Shown here piece after piece: positions 1 through 7,693 of a DNA stretch of 13,885 nucleotides. Position numbers and translations under genes: made by a program. The stretch spans positions 1 to 13,885 of the forward strand of contig LSSK01001724.1 of assembly GCA_001969505.1 (NCBI GenBank). The letters are read 5' to 3'. The stretch comes from Zancudomyces culisetae. Its lineage: Eukaryota > Kickxellomycota > Harpellomycetes > Harpellales > Legeriomycetaceae. How positions within the stretch are numbered: the first letter of the stretch is position 1; every line of letters begins with the position of its first letter. The notes under the pieces were generated by a model. That model ran no database searches, was not told the DNA's origin, and saw only the letters and a list, made by a program, of their open reading frames with translations.

Positions 1-598
1 GCTCAAAAAGTATGTTGGTGTAGTTTGCCGCAAAAAAATTAGCTTTTTTTGACTTCCATGCTTTGATGTCGTGTATTGTTCCTAGACCTCCAAGGGTATT
101 CTTGATTGCCAACAGTGTGTCTGGCAAAGTACTACCCAGTCTAGTTGGTATGGTGATGTTTAAGAGCCTATCACTAAGCTCTGCAGTTCTTATTTTTTCA
201 ACAGTTTTTCCATTATATTTCAGATCTTTGGATCTGAATTCATCAGCATGCTTTTTTTCATAAAAGGTGATGAACAGGGCATTTGTCTGTGGATTCATAT
301 CGAAGTCCGCATACGCGTTGTTAATTGCCTGACCGATGCATTCAAAAGACTCATCGCGATTGAATGCAAAGTGTTCGAGGCTAATTCCAATTTTGCATTC
401 TCCTCCCCCTATCCGGAGAAGGAGGTCTTGTGGTTTCTCTCCTGTTAAGTGGTGGAGAACTGAGACGCTCTCTAGATCAGACTGAGCTGAGTTAGAGGGT
501 TTAAAAAAACTGCTGTACTTCGGCAGCGTGGTTTGGATACTGCCTTTAGCAGGTCCTACAGTTGTTGTTTGGTTGTTGGTATTCTTTTTTTTTTTCAT
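1..598 (-). CDS. Partial gene, RRM-like protein of unknown function (possible non-LTR retroelement ORF1); C-terminus beyond the window
   Basis: Reading the minus strand from the ATG at 598-596, the frame stays open for about 199 codons to the left edge, with no stop. The codon after ATG starts an 11-A run, giving a Lys-rich start (MKKKKNTNNQ). Residues 1-45 are polar and low complexity (Thr, Asn, Ser). From about residue 50 the protein is well mixed and folded-looking. Residues 108-136 (LFITFYEKKHADEF, then YNGKTVEKI) resemble the beta3-alpha2-beta4 part of an RRM. Residues 145-180 (RLLNITIP, then LGGLGTIHDIKAWK) resemble the beta1-alpha1-beta2 part of a second one. Base composition is clearly less AT-rich than the flank, which supports real coding. 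RRM-like domains are common in ORF1 of LINE-type elements and in host RNA-binding proteins, so the identity is inference. No zinc knuckle or catalytic motif is seen in the visible part. The missing C-terminus limits any call. Confidence 0.7.
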   Translation of the reverse strand, partial: MKKKKNTNNQTTTVGPAKGSIQTTLPKYSSFFKPSNSAQSDLESVSVLHHLTGEKPQDLLLRIGGGECKIGISLEHFAFNRDESFECIGQAINNAYADFDMNPQTNALFITFYEKKHADEFRSKDLKYNGKTVEKIRTAELSDRLLNITIPTRLGSTLPDTLLAIKNTLGGLGTIHDIKAWKSKKANFFAANYTNILFE

Positions 599-1175
599 TT
601 TTTTCGTTTTTATTAATTTTTTTTTTAAACTTTTTAACTTTTTAGATATTTTTTGTTACTTTGACTTTAATTATAAATAATTGTGTAAATTGATAGTAAT
701 AGCTTTGTGAGTCCACTACGACCCAGTCGAGCTGGTTTGAAAGATTTGAAAAGAATCTATAGAACAGAAAAATAGTGAATTTTAAATCACAATCTCTAAT
801 CTAAAAGCTAATTTCGAATCTCAGTCAATCTCGGGTGGTCTTCCTATAGTACAGTACTGGTGGTTGTAGTACTCAGATTGTTTGTAGTGTGTTCGTGTAT
901 TCGTTCGTTATATTCATGTTTTGATCGTCAGTGGTGATATTAGATCTGTTGGGTACTGGTACTTTTATACAAACTATTTTTTTCCATCTATTTTGTTATC
1001 TCAATTTTTTTGTGTTATCAATTATTGTTATTAATTTCTTGGCTCATTAAAAAAACCCATATTGTTCGGTAAAAAAAGAGTTTAATTTTTCACATATTTT
1101 AATATAGTAATATATCAGAATTGACATTGTCAATTCGTATTTTTTTATATTATTAATTAATTATGCAACTGTCTT
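599..1175. other. AT-rich spacer without recognisable genes
   Basis: Between the start of the left-edge gene and the first LTR there are 577 bases, mostly T-rich on the plus strand, with long T runs at 600-650. The part at about 700-960 is less AT-rich and could hold the 5' untranslated leader or promoter of the minus-strand gene at 1-598. I see no open frame, tRNA or repeat boundary here. Confidence 0.5.
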
Positions 1176-1495
1176 TGTTATAATTAAATTTTATCTTATT
1201 ACTTAACTATGTATTTCTAAATACTAACGATAAATTTTGGTTTATTGTATACTATGTAAAAACTTAGACTTATAATTTGTTTGTTAAGAGTTACTATATT
1301 ACAATATTGTGGGCGTTGTCTTAAACCCCGAAACATTCACGTTTATACATATCTAATATAACAATTCAATTATAACAAATCGCTGGACAAAAACCACGAG
1401 GGGAAAAAAGTCCAATCTAAAAATACTGCTAATTTCCTAATACTATAATTCTAAAAACTATTGAATTTTTGTTCTAATCATATTTTCATATGACA
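1176..1495 (-). repeat. 3' LTR of element A (320 bp)
   Basis: On the plus strand it starts TGTTATAATTAAATT and ends ATATGACA. The same starting sequence recurs at 6047. In element sense it begins TGTCATATGAAAATATGA right after the polypurine tract (GGAACCGGGGTTC) and ends in ATAACA. It contains the conserved hairpin block (1379-1418), the CGGGGTTTAA...CGCCCAC block at about 1310-1331, and a terminal hairpin (1478-1493). The pol stop codon lies inside the first bases of this LTR. Confidence 0.9.
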
Positions 1496-2034
1496 GAACC
1501 CCGGTTCCAGTTTGGACTTGTCATTCTGAAACGTTGTAATTTAGATCTTAAGGAAGTAGCAACTTCTGGTATCATGTCCTTTCTTGTATGATAGTTCTTT
1601 AATAAATCTCCATGCACCAGATCTCTTTTACCTTCTCTGTCAGATATCACGTAAGTTCCTAGTCTTAACTTCCTATCCACTTTATGAACCTTCCCAGAGC
1701 TGTTCAAGTTTGCTCTGTGTCTGCTCGACTCGTTTCAGTACTAAGTCTCCATCCTGGAATTCTGAAATTCGCACATCCTTGTTATACCTTATTTTTTCTT
1801 TTTCTTTAGATTTTGCACTATTAACTAGGCTAATGTGTCTAAGTGCTGGTAAATCTGAATTTATGAAGTCAATTCTTTCTTATAGTGCAATATCCATGTC
1901 GCTTACTTCTGCTGGAGGTGTCCAAATGCTTGGAGTTGTGATTACCATACCGTTAGTAGTTCTGCAGGACTTAACTGAGTAGCCTGGTTTTTTAATGTTC
2001 GTATTGCCCGAAGGGTTTTCCATATGTATTGATC
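1486..2034 (-). pseudogene. pol: Element A integrase C-terminal region, broken
   Basis: This is the tail of integrase, in several frames. Recognisable parts by comparison with the intact copy C are the SPAEL motif region, TPSIWTPPAEVSDMD (about 1885-1930), RISEFQDGDLVLKRVEQ, LEQLWEG, and the end VDRKLRLGTYVISDREG to RGSVI (1707-1486). Single-base losses near 2038 and 1954 and a two-base loss near 1690 shift the frame. The codon matching an Arg of copy C has become TAA at about 1884. The GPY/F module that should follow LWEG is destroyed by the shift near 1690. The final stop lies within the LTR. This part of the integrase binds DNA and can steer target choice in the family. Here it cannot be made as one chain. 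Confidence 0.85.
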
Positions 2035-2483
2035 CCAGTTTCCTTATCTTTTCTGCACTGTTTGACGAGTGCATTCTTGAAGGTCTGATTTAATCTTTCT
2101 ACCTGTCCATTACTTTGGGGACGGTAGGATGTGGTAGGGGAGTGTTTTATTCTTAGTTCTTTATATAGTTTTTCCGCTACCTCACTCACAAATCCAGCAC
2201 CTCGATCTGTGATAACCTGAATATGCACCCCAAAATTCTGAACGATTTCAGTAATAATAGAATTAACTATGGTTTCTGATTTTATATTACTTACCGCCAA
2301 TGCTACAGGCCACTTGGTAAAGTAGTCGATACCTGTTAATATGAAGCGATTTTCAGCTTTCGAAATAGGGCTGATTGGTCCTACGGCGTCAAGACCAAAT
2401 ATAATAAACGGTTGCGGTCCCAGAATTGGTTTTAACCCTATTCTCTTCACTCTGTTTCCTTTTATAGATGGCAATTTATGCAC
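1992..2483 (-). pseudogene. pol: Element A integrase catalytic core fragment
   Basis: This 163-codon open frame carries the retroviral-type integrase core. The first catalytic Asp is in FGLDAVGPISPISK, the second in VITDRGAGF, and the Glu in NGQVERLNQTF, giving a DDE triad like copy C. The frame begins only after a one-base loss near 2472 (in the region matching CQLYKGSRVKR of copy C). It leaves the integrase frame near 2038, where a lost base turns the expected KENWD into KETGI. The apparent Met start is therefore not a true start. The fragment belongs to the single gag-pol chain of element A. All three catalytic residues are kept, but the upstream zinc-binding domain is out of frame. Confidence 0.88.
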
Positions 2484-2737
2484 TGATTCACCACTGCTTT
2501 AACCGTTTCTAATAATCCTTCTCCTGTATATTTCTCATTCACCTTTCTCCATGTATGTTCTATACCAAAGTGTCCTTCTTCATGTATTCTTTTCACCACT
2601 TTGTGCACGTTTCGTTCATGTAGTACCTCTCTTACTACACCTTTTGCTATTCTAACTATCTTGTCATCTTGAAGCTTGTATTTTCTGCACTTGTTTCTGA
2701 GGCGTTTACGGAATGCCTCACCCGCATTATTCGGATA
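2462..2737 (-). pseudogene. pol: Element A integrase zinc-binding (HHCC) segment, frame-shifted and without its own start
   Basis: This stretch has no Met-initiated frame of its own, but 92 codons read in one frame (2737 to the TAA at 2464-2462) match the segment linking RNase H to integrase in copy C. It starts YPNNAGEAFRKRL. Zinc ligands are visible as HEEGH (His-x3-His) and, about 30 residues on, CINC (Cys-x2-Cys). A shift at about 2740 removes it from the RT-RNase H frame. A one-base loss in CTATAAAAGGA at about 2465 creates the terminating TAA and separates it from the integrase core. This is the usual N-terminal HHCC domain of Metaviridae integrase, so the coding content of A is continuous once the shifts are allowed for. 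Confidence 0.82.
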
Positions 2738-5463
2738 GATTGAGTATCTAAATATGCTTTCATGGCTTTATAATAAAGATAATCCAGTGAACATATATCA
2801 ATGGTGTCCTTGTGTAGATGTTCCCTTTCTTGCTCTAACCTAGATAGTGCATCAGCGGGATTGTATTTACCAGGGCAATGAGTAATTGTGTAGTTGTAGT
2901 TTCTGAGTATCATTGCCCAACGGGCAACACGTCCGGTGATTTCCGTGCCGTCAAATAGTTGGAGTAAAGATTTGTGGTCAGTCCTAATTGTGAAGTGCTT
3001 GCCCCACAAATAGTACTTGAATTTCTTTATGGACCAGATAACGGCGAGTCCTTCCAGGTGTGTAACAGAATAGTTTTTTTCATAGACATTTGTTATTCTG
3101 CTCGCGTAGCTAATTGGTCTTTTGCCTTCTTCCTGCATCTGAAATAAAATGGCTCCTATCCCATTCATTGACGCGTCTGTAGTCAGAATGAATTCCCTAC
3201 TCCAGTCCGGATGAGCTAGCGTGGGTGCATCTGATAGTTCCTTCTTCAGCCGTTGTATAGCTTCCTCACAAGCCGCAGTCCATTCCCAATTGTTATTCTT
3301 TTTTAACAGTTTTAGTAGTGGTGCAGTTATTACCGAATAGTAAAGAATAAAATTACTATAATAACATGACAATCCAAAGAATGATTGTAGTTCTTTTATG
3401 TTTCCTGACGTTTTTGCGTTTCTAATAGCATCAACTTTTGCTTCGTTAGTACTAATTCCCTCGGGGGAAACTACATGCCCTAAATAATCAATCCTCTTAC
3501 GTCCTAAAAAACATTTCTCGTCGTGTAATTGAATTTTACTTTCTCTGAGCAATCTAAACACTTCCATCAGATGCGTCAGATGGTTTTCTAGTGTATCAGA
3601 GTACACAATGATGTCATCCACAAAGACTAGTGCATGCTTCCAGAGGACTGGTGCTAATGCCTTCTCCATCAGCCTCTGGAACGATGCAGGACTGTTGGTC
3701 AGTCCAAATGGCATCACGTTATAGCAATATGATCCCGTATCAGGTATGGAAAACGCAGTTTTGTCCCTATCAGCTGGAGCCATTCGAATCTGCCAGAAGC
3801 CACTCAAGGCGTCCAGGCAGGAAAATATTTTAGCTCCAGCAAATGCCATAAACAAGTTTTCTATAGTAGGAAGGGGATACGTGTCCTTCCTAGTAAGTTC
3901 ATTCAGCTTTCTGTAATCTGCGCAGATGCGTAATTTTCCATTACGTTTCCACACAGTTACAACCGGGGAACACCACTCTGATGAACAGGGTGATATTATT
4001 CCGTTCTCTTCCATTTTAATCAGCTCATTTCTCACTTTCTCTCTCAAATGATGTGGAATCCTATATGGCTTTTGTTTAATTGGCCTATCCTCCGTAAGTA
4101 TAATCTTATGTTCCACGAGATCCGTTTGTCTCAACTCCTCAACATCACTTACGAATATAACCTTATTAGCTTCTTTAACTTCTTGGATCCTTGGGTCGTT
4201 GTAAGTTTCCGTATCTGGTTGAGTTACGTGTTCTTTAAACACTAAAAATAACTCGGTGGGATCGTCCACTTCTTTTCCAGGTGTCTTAGTTGAGATTGTA
4301 ATTATGATGTCAATATGCTCTTTAGGTAAGGTCAACTCCTGTGTAGCCATATCTAGTTTGACTTGATGTTCAACAAACCAGTCCGTCCCAAGAACTAAGA
4401 AGTCATCTTTACGATCTATCACTAACAGGTCTACCGGAAATTCATGTCCTGCAATTGATAAGGGTACCCTGAATACTTTTCCTGCAGTTTCATGTGTTCC
4501 ACCATCAGCTGTAACCAGAATCTGTTTACTTCTATACTCTACTTGTAATCCTAATCTTTCTAAAAGTCTATTGTTAACCACTGAGCATGCGGCTCCAGTG
4601 TCCACTACTGCCCATAGAAACTCATTGAAAACTCCAACTAACGCTTTACAGTATGTTGTTCTGTACTCCATAACATTAAATTGATTCATTGGCTTTTCTT
4701 CTACATTTTTACCTAACTCAAGATACTCACTCCTGATTCTAGGTGCCTCTAAGAGTAATTGTGGTAGTTTAATACTGGGTAAAAAGTTTGAAAGATCACT
4801 TTTCAACGAATACTGCTCTATCCCCACGGCCATTCCCGGTACTCTCTTTTTTACTACTCTTGTTCTCTTAGTTGCTGCCTCCTCTAATTTAGTTCCATCT
4901 GTCTCCATTGGCTCTATTCTGTGTCTCTTGGGCTCAGGTTTTTCCAAATCCTTCACATAATTTTTTTCTCTTGGTCTTTTGTTTACCAGCCATACCTCAT
5001 TCTCCTTTTCTCTCAGCGCATTATTTGAGTGTGTTATTTGGTCTAACAACTCAATTGAGTTCACTTTTTTCTTTTCTTTTGATTCTGTCTCCTTTCTGTT
5101 CACAGTTCTCAACTCTGGACACTCGAATTTGCGATGACCCTTCTTCTTACAATTGAAACATTGTCCTTGTTTAATCATGTTGCTTATTTGTGGATTTTCG
5201 TTTAAATATCTGTAGCTCCTGCTCAGAGCTTTGTCAATGGTTTGATCCATCTTGTTGATCATATTCAAGCTTACTTTTTCAAACTTTTCTACTAATGCCT
5301 CAAACAAGGGTTCACCCGCTTCAGTGTTAAGGTGTCTCCTAACTATACTCTTGTTAGTGGATAACGAACTATGTGCTTCATCTTCCGTTTCATCTTCTTC
5401 TACTAATTTCTCATATCGTTCTCTTTTTTTTAAATAAGCTACCACTTCCGACCACTCTTTCAA
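2656..5463 (-). pseudogene. gag-pol: Element A gag C-terminus (nucleocapsid), protease, reverse transcriptase and RNase H
   Basis: The longest surviving frame of A has 935 codons. Its apparent start is a TTG at 5463, which only marks the point of a -1 shift from gag, so it is not a real start. In order: nucleocapsid zinc knuckle CFNCKKKGHRKFEC (residues 102-115, CX2CX4HX4C); Lys/Arg-rich linker; aspartic protease with active site VVDTGAACS (Asp288) and FLVLGTDWF (about 355-363); RT with Asp551 in FSCLDALSGF and the FVDDIIVYS box (Asp616, Asp617); RNase H with LTTDASMNGIG, HLEGLAVIW and TDHKSL. Catalytic residues are kept. Nucleocapsid and protease share the RT frame, so the parent element probably coded one gag-pol chain. 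The frame loses homology near 2740 and the last 26 or so residues are out-of-frame noise. Confidence 0.93.
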
Positions 5464-5780
5464 ATCTGATTTAATATTTTTCTTTTTAGCTTAACATCTA
5501 AACTGTATACTAATGCATACCATTTAGTCTGAGTATCAGTGACCTTTGCTTTCTCCAGCAATTCTTCTAAAGCAGTTTCCCACTCTTCAGCTGACTCATA
5601 ATCTCTTAGCTTTATAGTCTTGATCTTTTCCCAGGCTTCAAACTCTGACTCACCTTCTCCGTATTTTTCAAGAAACAGTTTTCGTAGTGTGGCCCAGTCT
5701 TTAAATTGGTTTTTATTTCTTTTAAACCAAACTAATTCTATTCTGTCGAGATACAATTGCATTAGATCTTTTTTGTCGGT
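5460..5780 (-). pseudogene. gag: Element A gag, middle (capsid-like) part
   Basis: The frame is the same as that of the N-terminal gag piece, beyond the TAA at 5783-5781. It reads TDKKDLMQLYLDRIELVWFK, then WATLRKLFLEKYGE, then an acidic helical stretch (EFEAWEKIKTIKLRDYESAE) and ALVYSLDVKLKRKILNQI before a TGA at 5462-5460. An apparent ATG lies at 5762. The pattern (aromatic-rich helices, LRKLFLEKY, then the acidic 'YESAEEW' segment) is that of the retrotransposon gag capsid family. The next part of gag continues in the -1 frame. No canonical X XXY YYZ slippery heptamer is present at the junction, so mutation is more likely than programmed frameshifting. Confidence 0.82.
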
Positions 5781-6005
5781 TTATGGCCAACCATTTAGTC
5801 GTGCAATTAATTTGTATCTATCTATCCATACTGTTGGGTCAATACCACTCTTACAGCTGAACACTTCAGGTGTAGTTGATTGCTTGTACAAACCGCTAGA
5901 TATACCGCTCATTGTCACTATCAATCTATCACGTTTAACTTCTCTCAAGATTATGAAAATTATTAATATCAAAATTATTCCCCCTAATAGCACATCCGTG
6001 CTCAT
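5781..6005 (-). pseudogene. gag: Element A gag N-terminus with a hydrophobic leader, ended by an in-frame stop
   Basis: ATG at 6005-6003 begins 74 codons ending in TAA at 5783-5781. The start lies about 40 bases after the LTR end and just downstream of the primer-binding site, as expected for gag. Residues 6-20 (LLGGIILILIIFIIL) form an uninterrupted hydrophobic segment followed by basic residues (REVKRDR), which looks like a membrane anchor. A second Met (MSGISSG) follows at about residue 32. Then come FSCKSGIDPTVWIDRYKLIA and NGWP, typical of the start of the gag capsid domain (P-x-x-W-I/L-x-R). The stop follows NGWP in the middle of homologous sequence, so it looks like a nonsense mutation. 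A transmembrane leader is unusual for gag, and initiation at the internal Met is an alternative. Confidence 0.78.
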
Positions 6006-6017
6006 TTGAAAACGTTC

Positions 6018-6045
6018 GCTAGTTCATGCCTAGCTGGGAGCGCCA
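6018..6045 (-). promoter_or_regulatory. tRNA primer-binding site of element A
   Basis: In element sense, one base (G) after the LTR end ATAACA, comes TGGCGCTCCCAGCTAGGC, an 18-base primer-binding site opening with TGG, the complement of tRNA CCA. On the plus strand the whole block has exact tRNA 3'-end geometry: GCTAG (6018-6022), 7-base loop TTCATGC (6023-6029), CTAGC (6030-6034), TGGGAGC (6035-6041), G discriminator (6042), CCA (6043-6045). The tRNA species is not certain. A G discriminator fits tRNA-Ser among others. Confidence 0.85.
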
Positions 6046-6046
6046 C

Positions 6047-6383
6047 TGTTATGATTAAATTTTATTTTATTACTTAACTATGTATTTCTAAATTCTAACG
6101 ATATATTTTGGTTAATGTATATACTATGTTAAAACTTAGACTTATAATTCGTTTGTTAAGAGTTACTTTAATATAATATTGTGATCGTTGTCTCAAACCC
6201 CGAAACATTCACTTTAATAAGTATCTAAAAAAACTATTCAACTATAAATTATCGTTAGACTAAAACCACGAAGGGAAAAAGGTCCAATCTAAATATAACG
6301 ATAAAATAAATAACTCGTAACTATTATAAAAATTGAGATAAGAATTCTCAATGATTTTGGCTCACATCGTAAATTATACGACA
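6047..6383 (-). repeat. LTR shared by element A (5' LTR) and element B (3' LTR), 337 bp
   Basis: Plus-strand start TGTTATGATTAAATT and end TATACGACA match the termini at 1176 and 1495. To its left (downstream in element sense) lies the primer-binding site of A. To its right lies the polypurine tract GGAGGGGGGGTTC and the pol end of B. It has a terminal hairpin (6367-6381), a second U3 hairpin ATTGAGA...TCTCAAT at about 6332-6352, the conserved GATTGGAC block (6251-6290), and the CGGGGTTTGAGAC block at about 6190-6205. One LTR between two internal regions is the signature of tandem LTR elements or LTR-LTR recombination. Confidence 0.9.
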
Positions 6384-7345
6384 GAACCCCCCCTCCAGAT
6401 TGGACTAGCAGGTCTAGGTCTCGAAACCTTTGAAGTTTAGACTTTAGTGTGCTGCTAACTTCTGGTAACATGTATTCTTTCTGATTGTACAGCTTCAACA
6501 TGTCTCCATTTACAATATCCCTGTTTCCTTCTCTGTCAGAAATTACGTATGCTTAAGTCTCAATCTGCGTTGCACCTGATATGGTCCCTCCCAATCTGCT
6601 CAAGCTTTGGCTGTGGCTGCTCGGTTAATTTAGTACTACATCCCCTTCCTTAAATGTTGATATTCTTACCTCTTTGTCATATCTTATTATTCTTTAATTT
6701 TTCCTGCTATACTTGATTCAAATCCGAGTGATCTCAGTTCTGGGATGTCCTTTCGCATTGCCGCTATTTGTTCTTGTATTGCAAATTCTAAGTCACTTGC
6801 TTCAGCCGGAGGTATCCAAACGGTAGGTGTGGCTAGTTTTGTACCATATAAAAGCTCTGCAGGGCTATAGTTAGTTGTCCGATTCCGCATCGTTCAAATA
6901 GCTATATGTGTCTTCCATAAATAAAGATCCCAATTTTCTTTATCTTGGTAACATTGTGTCAGAATCGCATTATTTATCCATAAGTTTTAATATTATTTTT
7001 AATCATATTTAATTACCTTTGAATCCTAACTTGGGAACATTAAGTTTCCCAACTTAAATAAATTAGTTTCCTGACACATTGACGTACGAAGACGTTTTTA
7101 AGAGATTGTTTTAACCGCTCTACCTGTCCATTACTCTGATGACGGTAGGCAGTTGTGGGAGTATGTTTGAATTCAGAAATTCATAAACTTTACTGGTGAA
7201 GTCGCTTACAAACCCTGACCCACGATTAGTAATGATCTGATCGGATACACCAAAATTTTGCACAATATGTGTGATAATAAAATTGACGATTGTAGGTGAT
7301 TATAAGTTTTCTACTGCTTGGGCCACCGGCCACTTAGTGAGATAA
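6384..7345 (-). pseudogene. pol: Element B: 5'-truncated integrase end of a second Ty3/gypsy copy
   Basis: On the minus strand this matches the integrase of copies A and C from YLTKWPVAQAVENL (about 7340) through FVSDF, RHQSNGQVERL (7150-7090), NYSPAELLYGTK (about 6870) and WIPPAEASDLE, to MLPEVSSTLKSKLQRF (about 6460) and the polypurine tract. The core motif reads IITNRGSGF, so the second catalytic Asp has become Asn. Defects include TAA at 7302-7300, a frameshift near 7170, TGA at 6896-6894 (Arg codon in C), a 120-bp insertion at 6957-7076, and an expanded G run (7 G) that moves the end of the frame past its normal stop into the LTR, to 6289. Homology stops abruptly at about 7345, so gag, protease, RT and RNase H of this copy are missing. 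It is older than C. Confidence 0.88.
6957..7076. mobile_element. 120-bp insertion with TG...CA ends inside the integrase of B (mini solo LTR or MITE)
   Basis: The insert begins TGTCAG and ends CTGACA (6-bp perfect terminal inverted repeat) and is flanked by a 5-bp direct repeat CATTG (6952-6956 and 7077-7081). Taking out the insert plus one CATTG restores an uninterrupted match to the KQC-x4-KENWD region of copy C at the protein level, so the boundaries are exact. A central hairpin, TTGGGAA (7031-7037) with TTCCCAA (7046-7052), is present. TG...CA ends and a 5-bp duplication fit a very short solo LTR. A non-autonomous DNA transposon is the alternative. Confidence 0.85.
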
Positions 7346-7690
7346 TGTCATAACCATTTAATATAATTAAATTCTAGACCGTTGTGTCTATTTATATATA
7401 TTGATAAGTTTAAATTACGAATTCTAATTAATAAATTCGTAATTATCATTTCATGATTTATTAAGATCATTCTAGAAATTTTATTATTACTTAATGATTT
7501 TAATAATTGTTCCTGTCTAGAACATTTTAATTAGAAATCGATCGATAGAAGCAATAATTTTTATTCAAGTTTATAACTTTTTTATAAGTATAAAAACCCT
7601 AGTTTTTTCCTTAAAATTATTATTCCGTATCTGACAACAATTGACTTATATAAATAAAAAAATAGTACTAAGCTAAATATTCCTAAACCA
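7346..7690. other. AT-rich junction between elements B and C, unidentified
   Basis: No gene is seen. The stretch opens with TGTCATAACC exactly where homology to B stops, which could be the start of an unrelated LTR. A candidate end is CTGACA at 7631-7636, but no matching target duplication is found. It contains an 11-bp perfect inverted repeat, AATTACGAATT (7413-7423) and AATTCGTAATT (7434-7444), three TCTAGA sites, and TATA-like sequence (TATAAGTATAAAAACCC at about 7594-7610; TTATATAAATAAA at about 7647). It replaces the gag and protease part of C. Confidence 0.5.
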
Positions 7691-7693
7691 GTT

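Larger units (their letters stand above)
1176..6383 (-). mobile_element. Element A: full-length, degenerate Ty3/gypsy LTR retrotransposon
   Basis: Read on the minus strand the order is: LTR (6383-6047), primer-binding site (6045-6028), gag, protease, RT, RNase H, integrase, polypurine tract, LTR (1495-1176). RT before integrase defines the Ty3/gypsy (Metaviridae) order. The ends are TG...CA, with TGT...ACA termini. Coding is broken by an in-frame TAA at 5783-5781, a -1 shift at about 5463, and shifts at about 2740, 2472, 2038, 1954 and 1690, plus a further stop in the integrase tail. The copy is therefore dead. The two LTRs agree well over their R/U5-like halves (about 90% by eye) but differ strongly in the outer U3 part, so this is an old insertion or a recombinant. 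No target duplication can be tested, because the right LTR is followed directly by internal sequence of a second copy (B). Total length is 5.2 kb, normal for the group. Confidence 0.93.

Noticed and set aside
63-448. Two plus-strand open frames of 66 codons each
   Set aside because: They lie antisense to the 199-codon minus-strand gene start, which is longer, continuous and has a sensible protein composition.
3630-5437. Several plus-strand frames of 61-82 codons across the element A gag-pol region
   Set aside because: They are antisense shadows of conserved gag-pol coding; none shows a motif.
5455-5500. Programmed -1 frameshift between gag parts
   Set aside because: The frame change is -1, but no X XXY YYZ slippery heptamer is in phase, and the change falls inside gag ahead of the zinc knuckle, not at a gag-pol border. 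Mutation is simpler.
6018-6045. A tRNA gene on the plus strand
   Set aside because: Only the T arm and acceptor 3' strand are present, encoded CCA included, and it sits one base from an LTR end. This is a primer-binding site.
7346-7636. A complete LTR of another family (TGTCATAACC to TCTGACA)
   Set aside because: The termini are suggestive, but no target duplication (GATAA or similar) flanks it, and no primer site or LTR block is visible. Kept as an unidentified junction.
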